Positions 1 to 5,190 are shown, counted from the first letter of the stretch. The stretch: DNA of 5,303 bases from Thermaceae bacterium (GCA_027053145.1 JALUED010000033.1:1-5303); one strand, 5' to 3'. Notes: a model not told the origin generated them from the sequence alone. Made by a program: numbers and translations.

Positions 1-58
1 CCCCTCGCCCTATAAGGGCGAACCCCTCCCCGACCCCGAGCCCCCCGAGGAGGCCTAG
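1..58 (+). CDS. C-terminal tail of an upstream protein (partial, 5' end outside window)
   Basis: The frame ending at the TAG at 56-58 is open to the window edge and gives 18 residues ending in LPDPEPPEEA, an acidic, proline-rich tail. Sixteen of its 18 codons end in G or C, as in the real genes here, which supports coding. The stop touches the ATG of the next gene, so the two are probably co-transcribed, with the ribosome binding site of the second lying inside the end of the first. Both share the same reading frame, separated only by this TAG. The function cannot be told from so short a tail. The reading is plausible but rests only on frame and codon bias. Confidence 0.55.
   Translation, partial: PSPYKGEPLPDPEPPEEA
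5..21. repeat. Short perfect inverted repeat, 7-bp arms
   Basis: TCGCCCT (5-11) and AGGGCGA (15-21) are exact reverse complements around a 3-base ATA spacer. As RNA this would be a tight GC-rich hairpin. No T-run follows, so it does not look like an intrinsic terminator. It lies inside the tail of the upstream gene, about 40 bases before the next start, and may be a chance product of codon choice. Confidence 0.4.
47..53 (+). promoter_or_regulatory. Strong Shine-Dalgarno for the HKD-domain protein
   Basis: GAGGAGG contains the GGAGG core complementary to the 3' end of bacterial 16S rRNA and lies 5 bases before the ATG at 59. It fixes this ATG as the start, because the codon immediately upstream in the same frame is a stop. 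It is the best ribosome binding site in the window. Confidence 0.85.
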
Positions 59-1321
59 ATGCGGCGCATCCTCGCCCTCTTCCTCTTCTTCGCGCTGGCC
101 TATGCCGCCGACCGCCTCTACGTGGCCCCGGACGACGGGGTGGGCTACCTCCGCTCGCTCGTTCGGCAGACAAAGCGCGAGCTCGACCTCGCCCTCTACC
201 TCTGGACCCGCGGCCGGCTCGACCTCGCCGAGGCGCTCGCCGAGGCGAAGCGGCGGGGGGTCCGGGTGCGGGTCCTCCTTGACGAGCGGCCCGGCGGCGA
301 GCCCCAGGACCCGAGGGTCCTCCAGGTGCTCAAGGAGGCCGGGGTCGAAGTGCGCTTTTCGAGCCCCTTACGCTTTGCCCACTACCACATCAAGGCGATG
401 CGGGCTGACGGGCGGCTCTGGGTCTCCACCGGAAACTGGACCCGCGCGTCGTTTTCGAAAAACCGGGAGTACAGCCTGGTCACGGACCGCAAGGACTGGG
501 TGGCCGAGTTCAAAAAGGTCTTCGAGGCCGACTGGGAGGCGAGGGCGCTTCCCCTCGACGACGCCAAGCTCGTTTGGAGCCCCCAGCGGGTTTACTCGAT
601 CTTCCGCCCTTTTTGGGAAGGAAACGCCAAGCAACGGATCCTCGAGCTCATCGCCGGAGCCCAGAGGGACCTCCTCATCGAGCAAAACGGCCTTACCGAC
701 GAAGACGTCTTCAACGCGCTGCTTGACGCCATGGACCGGGGCGTGCAGGTGCGCGTCCTGGGCTCGGCGAGCGCGCGGGCGAGCGACTACTTCGGCCGCA
801 TGGCGAAAAGGCTCGCCGAGGAGGGCGCCCACGTCCGCTACCTCGAGGCGCTGAAGGTCCACGCCAAGGCCATGCTGGTGGACGGGGAGCGGGCCTTCCT
901 CGGCTCGCAGAACTTCACCCCCACCGCCCTCACCGCAAACCGCGAGCTCGGTGCGGTGCTCGAGGGCGGGCGGGCGCTCGAACGGCTTCGCGCGACGATG
1001 GAGGCGGACTGGGCGCGGGCCAGGCCGGCCGTTCGGCCCCCCCAGGGCCCCGTCCCCTGGCACGAGGCGGGGCGCTACCTGGGCCAGACGATCCGGGTCG
1101 AGGGCCGGGTGATCGGCATCCGGGACGCGGGCCGGGTCTACCGCCTCCTCTTCGACCCCGAAGAGCGCTTCGTGGTGGTGATCAAAAAACGAGACGCCGC
1201 GCGCTTTCCCCTAAGCCAATACCCGGGTCGGGTGATCCGCGTGCACGGGCTCGTGCGCAGCTACCGAGGCCGGCCCGAGATCGTGGTTCAAACCCCAAAC
1301 CAGATCGAGGTGGTGCGGTGA
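59..1321 (+). CDS. Exported phospholipase D-like (HKD) protein with C-terminal OB-fold-like domain, probable nuclease
   Basis: A 420-residue protein. Residues 1-16 form a signal peptide: two Arg, a hydrophobic run rich in Leu and Phe, then AYA before Ala17, a good signal peptidase I site without a lipobox Cys. Two PLD domains follow. Domain 1 (about 19-165) has H110-x-K112-x4-D117 and then STGNWT at 123-128 in place of GSxN, one residue closer than usual. Domain 2 (about 175-325) has the textbook motif H268, K270, D275 and GSQN at 282-285. In this superfamily two HKD motifs build one active site that breaks phosphodiester bonds through a phospho-histidine intermediate. Residues about 336-420 look like a small beta barrel (TIRVEGRVIGI, then VVVIKK, VIRVHGLV and EIVVQT), as in OB-fold nucleic-acid-binding modules. 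Signal peptide plus HKD plus OB points to an exported nuclease acting on extracellular or periplasmic DNA or RNA; a phospholipase is the alternative. It is coupled to the gene at 1318 by a GTGA overlap. The superfamily call is firm; the substrate is inferred. Confidence 0.9.
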   Translation: MRRILALFLFFALAYAADRLYVAPDDGVGYLRSLVRQTKRELDLALYLWTRGRLDLAEALAEAKRRGVRVRVLLDERPGGEPQDPRVLQVLKEAGVEVRFSSPLRFAHYHIKAMRADGRLWVSTGNWTRASFSKNREYSLVTDRKDWVAEFKKVFEADWEARALPLDDAKLVWSPQRVYSIFRPFWEGNAKQRILELIAGAQRDLLIEQNGLTDEDVFNALLDAMDRGVQVRVLGSASARASDYFGRMAKRLAEEGAHVRYLEALKVHAKAMLVDGERAFLGSQNFTPTALTANRELGAVLEGGRALERLRATMEADWARARPAVRPPQGPVPWHEAGRYLGQTIRVEGRVIGIRDAGRVYRLLFDPEERFVVVIKKRDAARFPLSQYPGRVIRVHGLVRSYRGRPEIVVQTPNQIEVVR

Positions 1322-1617
1322 AGGAGCTCCTTCGGCTGCTTGAAGCCCTAGGCCTGGAAGCCAGGGCGAAGGAACGCTACGTCGTCGGCGAACGGCGGGA
1401 CGACGACGAACTCGTTCGGGTTTACCTCAGCCCCGAGGGCGAGGTCCGGCTTGAACGCCGCCGGCTCGAGGGCGACGAGGCCCGCCCCGCCGCCCTTGCC
1501 GGGGTGCCCGGCGAATACCTGAGGCGCACCGAAGTGCTCGAGGTCTTCCTGGCGCGGGAGGTCGCCGACCCCATGAGCCTGATCGCTGACTGGCTCTCGG
1601 GCGCCCGTCCCGATTAG
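1318..1617 (+). CDS. Small charged protein of unknown function, coupled to the HKD protein
   Basis: A 99-residue protein starting at GTG, which overlaps the stop of the HKD gene as GTGA. GAGG at 1307-1310 stands 7 bases upstream and could serve as ribosome binding site. I do not recognise the family. About 40 percent of residues are charged, there is no Cys, and no signal peptide or membrane segment is visible, so the product should stay in the cytoplasm. An amphipathic N-terminal helix (about 2-20) is followed by a beta-like stretch (about 32-50, LVRVYLSPEGEVRLERR) and a C-terminal helix (about 70-95). G/C-ending codons and tight coupling argue that it is real. It could be a cytoplasmic partner or regulator of the exported protein, or merely share its transcript. 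The 3' end overlaps the convergent aminotransferase gene by 4 bases. Confidence 0.75.
   Translation: MKELLRLLEALGLEARAKERYVVGERRDDDELVRVYLSPEGEVRLERRRLEGDEARPAALAGVPGEYLRRTEVLEVFLAREVADPMSLIADWLSGARPD
1320..1333. repeat. 14-bp perfect palindrome at the start of the small gene
   Basis: GAAGGAGCTCCTTC is fully self-complementary and begins at the third base of the GTG start codon. It encodes residues 2-5 (KELL) and contains AAGGAG, an SD-like hexamer, although no ATG or GTG stands at a suitable distance in frame behind it. A palindrome of this length is expected less than once in 5 kb of random sequence, and more often in biased sequence like this, so it may be incidental. Confidence 0.45.
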
Positions 1618-2711
1618 GAACCAAGAAGCTCCTCGAGCACCGCGCCAAAAGCCGAAAGCGCCCGCTCGACCTCCCTTGGGGGGAAGTAGCCCATAAAGGA
1701 GATCCGAAAGATCCGGCCCTTCAAGGGCCCCTGCCCGCCCGCGATCCGATAGCCCCGCCGAAGGAACGCGCCGGCGAGGTCCCGGTAGGCGACGCCCTCG
1801 GGGAGGTAGAAGGCGGCGGTCGCCGGGCTCCGAAACGCGAGGGGAGCGGGCGCTCCCCCTTGGGCAGGCACCGGCCGGAGGCCGTAGCGTTCGCCAAGGG
1901 CGTAGAGCCTTTCGTTTTGGGCGCGCTTTTCGGCGAGGTGCCCACCCAGCGTGGGCAGGAGGACGGCGAGGACCTCGCGGGCGGCGAGGACGAGGTTGAT
2001 CGCCGGGGTGTAGGCCCCCTCTCCTTTTTGCTGGCTTTCGAGCTCGCGGGCGAGGTTCAGGTAGTAGCCCCAGGGCCGAAGCGCGGAAAGCGCCCGCTCG
2101 CCCAAGGCGACGAAGGCGAGGCCCGGCGGCAGCATCAGGCCCTTTTGGCTTCCGGCGACGGCGGCGTCGAGGCCCATCGCGTCCATCGCCACCGGAGCGA
2201 GGAAGAGGCTCGTGACCACGTCGGCCACCGCAAGGAGGTCCGGGTTTTTCGCCTTGGCCGCGCGAACCGTCTCGGCCACGGGGTTTAAGACGCCGGTCGA
2301 GGTCTCGGAGTGGGTGAGAAAAAGCCCCCGGGTGCCTTCCCCCACGCGCGCGGCGACCGCCTCGGGGTCGAGCACCTCACCCCAGGGGAGCGCAAGCCGG
2401 TCCACCAAAAGCCCCGCGGCCTCGGCGATCTCGGCCCAGCGCTCGCTGAACTTCCCGGAGACCGGCACCAGGACCCGATCGCCCGGGGAAAAAAGCCCCC
2501 GCACCACCGCCTCCATGCCGCCGGTGCCGCTTGCGGTCAAGAGCACGACCTCGCCGGCGGTGCCAAACGCCGACCGGAGCCCTTCCCGCACCGCGAGGAA
2601 GGCTTCCCTCGCCGGTTCGGTGCGGTGGTGGAGCTGGGGGCCCGAGAGCGAAAGCCGCGCCCGGGGGTGGAGCTCCACCGGGCCGGGGGTGAGCAGGATC
2701 TCCCGCCTCAT
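1614..2711 (-). CDS. Class-V PLP-dependent aminotransferase, likely acting with SerA in serine synthesis
   Basis: A 365-residue fold-type I enzyme of the alanine/serine-glyoxylate aminotransferase group. Visible hallmarks are LTPGPVEL at 7-14, the cofactor-phosphate loop SGTGGME at 61-67, D164 (AVADVVTS) contacting the pyridine nitrogen, the Schiff-base lysine K190 in GSQKGLMLPPG, and R336 in FRISFMG, equivalent to the Arg that grips the substrate carboxylate. Many relatives have RIGHMG or RIAHMG there; SF in place of GH or AH is a local difference. Length is normal and no motif is missing. The ATG overlaps the serA stop as ATGA with only weak SD sequence upstream, so translation probably depends on ribosomes finishing serA. 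Pairing of this enzyme class with serA suggests that it makes phosphoserine from 3-phosphohydroxypyruvate and glutamate, replacing a classical SerC. Serine-glyoxylate or alanine-glyoxylate transamination remains possible. Family sure, substrate inferred. Confidence 0.93.
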   Translation of the reverse strand: MRREILLTPGPVELHPRARLSLSGPQLHHRTEPAREAFLAVREGLRSAFGTAGEVVLLTASGTGGMEAVVRGLFSPGDRVLVPVSGKFSERWAEIAEAAGLLVDRLALPWGEVLDPEAVAARVGEGTRGLFLTHSETSTGVLNPVAETVRAAKAKNPDLLAVADVVTSLFLAPVAMDAMGLDAAVAGSQKGLMLPPGLAFVALGERALSALRPWGYYLNLARELESQQKGEGAYTPAINLVLAAREVLAVLLPTLGGHLAEKRAQNERLYALGERYGLRPVPAQGGAPAPLAFRSPATAAFYLPEGVAYRDLAGAFLRRGYRIAGGQGPLKGRIFRISFMGYFPPREVERALSAFGAVLEELLGS

Positions 2712-4270
2712 AGCTCGGCGACGTCCACCCGCTCAAGAAGCTCAAGCCCCTCGAGCGCCTTGAGCACCTCTTCGCTTGGCCGCTCGTCCACCGAGAGCAC
2801 AAAGAGCGCCTTACCTCCGGGCCGATCGCGCCCAAGCTGGAGCCCGGCGATGTTCACCCCGGCCTCGCCGAGGAGCGTGCCCACCTGGCCGACGACGCCC
2901 GGCCGGTCGTAGTTCCTGCAGACGAGGAAGGTGCCCTCGAGCACGCTCTCCAGGGGGTAGCCGTCGATCCCCACGAGCCTTGGCTGCCCCCCGAGGACGG
3001 TACCCCTCGCGCTGCGCTCTTCCCGGTCGGTCTGGAGGCGAACCTCGACGAGCTGGGTGTACCCCTCGCTCTCGGGCACCTTGCGCACCGCAAGCGCGAT
3101 CCCCCGCTCCTTCAAAAGCGGCCGCGCCGCGATCAGGTTCACCCCCTCCGAGAGCACCCGCTCGAGGAGCCCCTTGGCCACCGCGGTGGCGACCGGTTCG
3201 GGGTCGGCCTCGAACTCGCCGTAGAAGGCGACCTCAACCGCCTGCGCCCGGCCCCGGGTGATCTGGGCAAGGAGCTTGCCGAGCCGCTCGCCCAGGGGGA
3301 CGAAGCCCTTAAGCGCGCGGAAGGCCTCGGGGTCAAACCCGGCGTTGATGGCGTAGGCGATCTCGCCACCAAGTGCTGCGATCACCCGCTTTAAGACCTC
3401 CTCCCCCACCCGGGTCTGGGCCTCCTGGGTGTTCGCCCCAAGGTGGGCGGTGTGCACCACCCTCGGGTGCTGGACCAGGGGATGGTCCTTCCCCGGGGGC
3501 TCCTCGGCAAAGACGTCAAGCCCGGCGGCGAAGAGGTGGCCCTCTTCCAGCACCTCAAGGAGAGCGTCTTCCTGCACGATCCCACCCCGGGCCGCGTTCA
3601 CCACCACCGCCCCCTTGGGGAGAAGGTAGAGCTCCCGGCGCCCGATCATCCCCCGGGTCTCCTCGGTGAGCGGGGTGTGGACGGTGAGGAAGTCGGATCG
3701 ACGGAGCAGCTCCTCGAGCTCGTCGAGGAGCTCGACCCCGAGCTTTTCCGCCCGAGAGCGGGGGATGTAGGGGTCGTAGGCGAGGACCTTCATGTCGAAG
3801 CCCTTCGCAAACTTCGCCACCTGGCTCCCGATCCGCCCAAGCCCCACGATGCCGAGCGTCTTGCCGAGGAGCTCGCGCCCCAAAAATTTCCGGTCCCACT
3901 CGCCGGCGCGGAGCTTCCGGTCCGAAAGGGCGATCCCCCGGGCGGCGGCGAGCAGGAGGCCGAAGGCGAGCTCGGCCGCCGAGCGGGTGTTGGCCTCGGG
4001 GACGTTCACCACCAAAATGCCCCGGCGGCTTGCGGCCTCGAGGTCAATGTTATCCACCCCGACCCCGCCGCGGCCGATCACCTTGAGCCTTTTCGCACGG
4101 GCGAGGAGCTCGGCGTCCACCCGGGTGCGGCTCCGGGTGATCAGGGCGTCGTAGTCAGGAATGGCCTCAAGGATTTCTTCCCGGGGCATCCCCGGCCGGT
4201 AGTCCACCACCGCCGGCAGACCCTCGGTAGACCCTAACTTCATCTCGTCGGTGACGAGAATGCGCCACAT
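2708..4270 (-). CDS. serA: D-3-phosphoglycerate dehydrogenase, long (type I) form
   Basis: A 520-residue enzyme catalysing NAD-dependent oxidation of 3-phosphoglycerate to 3-phosphohydroxypyruvate, the first step of serine synthesis. The substrate domain is split around the nucleotide domain and includes GRGGVGVDNID at 67-77. The Rossmann motif GLGRIG is at 143-148, with D166 (AYDPY) at the end of the second strand to bind NAD ribose. Catalytic residues are R228 (NAARGG), E257 (DVFAEEP) and H276 (HTAHLGAN). Residues about 315-445 match the extra substrate-binding (ASB) domain of type I enzymes, and about 447-520 form an ACT domain (DRPGVVGQVG, then VNIAGLQ) through which serine normally inhibits. 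Length fits the 520-530 residue form. The ATG at 4270 gives MWRILVTD, a proper family start; extending further upstream would run antisense through degV. No SD precedes it, and a -10-like TATCGT ends 9 bases upstream, suggesting a leaderless message. Holds the only Cys in the window (C451). Confidence 0.97.
   Translation of the reverse strand: MWRILVTDEMKLGSTEGLPAVVDYRPGMPREEILEAIPDYDALITRSRTRVDAELLARAKRLKVIGRGGVGVDNIDLEAASRRGILVVNVPEANTRSAAELAFGLLLAAARGIALSDRKLRAGEWDRKFLGRELLGKTLGIVGLGRIGSQVAKFAKGFDMKVLAYDPYIPRSRAEKLGVELLDELEELLRRSDFLTVHTPLTEETRGMIGRRELYLLPKGAVVVNAARGGIVQEDALLEVLEEGHLFAAGLDVFAEEPPGKDHPLVQHPRVVHTAHLGANTQEAQTRVGEEVLKRVIAALGGEIAYAINAGFDPEAFRALKGFVPLGERLGKLLAQITRGRAQAVEVAFYGEFEADPEPVATAVAKGLLERVLSEGVNLIAARPLLKERGIALAVRKVPESEGYTQLVEVRLQTDREERSARGTVLGGQPRLVGIDGYPLESVLEGTFLVCRNYDRPGVVGQVGTLLGEAGVNIAGLQLGRDRPGGKALFVLSVDERPSEEVLKALEGLELLERVDVAEL
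3708..3732. repeat. 10-bp perfect inverted repeat inside serA
   Basis: AGCTCCTCGA (3708-3717) and TCGAGGAGCT (3723-3732) are exact reverse complements around GCTCG. In serA this encodes the Leu/Glu-rich helix near residues 180-188 (LLDELEELL), and alternating CTC and GAG codons generate such symmetry easily. It is the longest tight hairpin I found in a coding region, but is likely a by-product of codon use. Confidence 0.4.
4243..4259 (-). repeat. Hairpin at the very start of the serA message
   Basis: TCTCGTC (4243-4249) and GACGAGA (4253-4259) form a 7-bp stem with a 3-base loop. In the serA mRNA the stem begins 11 bases after the A of the start codon and covers codons 4-10, within the footprint of an initiating ribosome. 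Its outer four bases (4256-4259) are shared with the 12-bp inverted repeat described separately. It could lower initiation or be incidental to the LVTDE codons. Confidence 0.4.
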
Positions 4271-4314
4271 GGTGGAAAAACGATACCACCCAGGGCGGCT
4301 TTTGGCGCATTCTC
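4256..4314. repeat. 12-bp perfect inverted repeat bracketing the serA/degV divergent control region
   Basis: GAGAATGCGCCA (4256-4267) and TGGCGCATTCTC (4303-4314) are exact reverse complements separated by 35 bases, arm centres 47 bp apart. The left arm is serA codons 2-5. The right arm covers the probable -35 elements of both divergent promoters. If both messages begin at or near their start codons, neither RNA contains both arms, so the symmetry would act at the DNA level, for example as two sites for a regulator that loops or bridges the promoters. The repeat is certain; the operator role is inference. Confidence 0.75.
4280..4309 (-). promoter_or_regulatory. Putative serA promoter, leaderless type
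   Basis: On the minus strand TATCGT (4285-4280) fits the TANNNT form of -10 elements and is followed by 9 bases before the serA ATG, placing the transcription start within about 3 bases of the start codon. The best -35 with an 18-base spacer is TGCGCC (4309-4304), a weak match to TTGACA. Lack of a Shine-Dalgarno and the T-run after the -10 support a leaderless or nearly leaderless message, a common arrangement in Deinococcota. This promoter should also drive the downstream aminotransferase. Confidence 0.5.
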
Positions 4315-4329
4315 TCCCCGTGCTAAGGT
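4302..4329 (+). promoter_or_regulatory. Putative promoter of the degV-dtd unit
   Basis: TTGGCG (4302-4307) matches TTGACA at 4 of 6 positions and stands 16 bases before TAAGGT (4324-4329), which fits TANNNT. Seven bases later comes the ATG at 4337, so the transcript would start at or next to the start codon. The -35 overlaps the right arm of the 12-bp inverted repeat and the likely serA -35 on the other strand. The same bases could instead be a ribosome binding site of a longer transcript. Confidence 0.4.
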
Positions 4330-4330
4330 G
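4325..4330 (+). promoter_or_regulatory. Possible Shine-Dalgarno of the DegV-family gene
   Basis: AAGGTG lies 6 bases before the ATG at 4337 and resembles AAGGAG with one mismatch. It would favour this ATG over the in-frame GTG at 4328, which lies inside it. It overlaps the candidate -10 TAAGGT almost completely, so only one of the two readings is likely to be used. Confidence 0.45.
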
Positions 4331-4336
4331 TTCGGG

Positions 4337-5185
4337 ATGAAGGTCGCGCTGGTCACCGACTCCACCGCCGACCTGTCCCCGGGGCAGGCGGCCGAAGCAG
4401 GGGTGCGGGTGGTGCCGCTTTACGTCCACCTCGGCGGCAAAACCTATAAAGACGGGGTGGAGATCACCGCCCGCGAGGTCATCGAAGCCATGAAAAAAGG
4501 GACCGAGCCCCCCACCACCAGCCAACCCACCCCTGAAGACTTCAAGGCCGCCTACGCCGAAGCCCTAAAAGAGGCCGACCGGGTGCTCTCAATCCACATC
4601 TCCTCCAAGCTCTCGGGCACGGTGCAGTCGGCGAGGATGGCGGCGGAGGCCTTTCCCGGCAAGGTGAAGGTCTTCGACACCCTTTTGGCCTCGGCGGGGA
4701 TCGGAGCGCTCGTGCTCTTTGCCCGGGAGCTTTTGGACCGGGGGCTTGGCCTTGACGAGGTGCTCGCCAAGCTCCAAAAAGCCCGCGACGGCTCGATCCT
4801 CCGCTTTACCGTGGCGAGCCTTGAGTTCCTAAAAAAGAACGGCCGCATCGGCGGCGCCCAGGCACTCCTCGGCACCCTGCTCAAGATCAAGCCGATCCTG
4901 ACCCTGAAAAACGGCCGGGTGGAGCCCGCCGGCAAAGCCCGGGGTGAGAAAAAGGCGCTCGTCGAGATGGCCCGGGCCCTCGCCCACTGGGCCGAGGGCA
5001 AAAAGGAGCCCCGCGCCGCCTACCTCTACGCCGCCGACGCCGAGGCGGTGGAGCCCCTGAAGGCCCGGATCCGGGAGCAGGGCCAAAGCCCCAAGGAGCT
5101 CTACACCGGCGAGCTCGGGGCGGTGATCAGCAGCCACGTAGGGCCCGGGACCTACGGCTTCTTCGCCTTCGACGCAGGGGTCTAG
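4337..5185 (+). CDS. DegV/FakB-family fatty-acid-binding protein
   Basis: A 282-residue protein, the usual DegV length. It starts MKVALVTDSTADL, the near-invariant family N-terminus, so the ATG at 4337 is preferred over the in-frame GTG at 4328. Other hallmarks are TSQP at 61-64, SSKLSGT at 89-95, the NGRIGG loop at 168-173 and SSHVGPG at 265-271. In characterised members a Thr in the TSQP motif, a Ser in the SGT motif and the His near the C-terminus hold the fatty acid carboxylate; T61, S93 and H267 fit these roles. The family binds one fatty acid in a buried tunnel and, as FakB, hands it to the kinase FakA to make acyl-phosphate for phospholipid synthesis. No FakA is in the window, so that role is inferred. 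It is cytoplasmic, with no signal peptide. It is transcribed away from serA and followed after 5 bases by dtd. Family assignment is firm; ligand unknown. Confidence 0.95.
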   Translation: MKVALVTDSTADLSPGQAAEAGVRVVPLYVHLGGKTYKDGVEITAREVIEAMKKGTEPPTTSQPTPEDFKAAYAEALKEADRVLSIHISSKLSGTVQSARMAAEAFPGKVKVFDTLLASAGIGALVLFARELLDRGLGLDEVLAKLQKARDGSILRFTVASLEFLKKNGRIGGAQALLGTLLKIKPILTLKNGRVEPAGKARGEKKALVEMARALAHWAEGKKEPRAAYLYAADAEAVEPLKARIREQGQSPKELYTGELGAVISSHVGPGTYGFFAFDAGV

Positions 5186-5190
5186 GCGCC

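Noticed and set aside
368..1063. 231-codon open frame on the minus strand within the HKD gene
   Set aside because: A shadow of the opposite strand; no recognisable motif and no ribosome binding site, whereas the + strand frame has two HKD motifs and a signal peptide.
1597..1613. Stem TCGGG/CCCGA as a terminator between the convergent operons
   Set aside because: Only 5 bp, a 7-base loop and no T-run on either strand; expected by chance in such GC-rich sequence.
1860..2912. Several overlapping + strand frames of 142-200 codons opposite the aminotransferase and serA
   Set aside because: Mutually overlapping, low-complexity Arg/Ser/Pro/Gly-rich translations typical of wrong-frame reading in GC-rich DNA.
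3708..3732. 10-bp hairpin in serA as a regulatory element
   Set aside because: Lies deep in the coding region where Leu/Glu codons CTC and GAG alternate, which generates symmetry without selection; kept only as a low-confidence repeat.
3443..4237. 264-codon open frame on the + strand opposite serA
   Set aside because: An antisense shadow produced by high-GC codon bias; the protein has no recognisable domain, and the opposite strand encodes a complete SerA.
4328..4336. GTG at 4328 as the start of the DegV-family protein
   Set aside because: It would add three residues (MFG) before the conserved MKVALVTDST start and would lie inside the candidate SD and -10.
4271..4525. Extension of serA by 85 codons upstream of 4270 on the minus strand
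   Set aside because: The extension runs antisense through the degV start, has no similarity to SerA, contains out-of-character residues such as Cys- and His-rich stretches, and the ATG at 4270 gives the proper family N-terminus.
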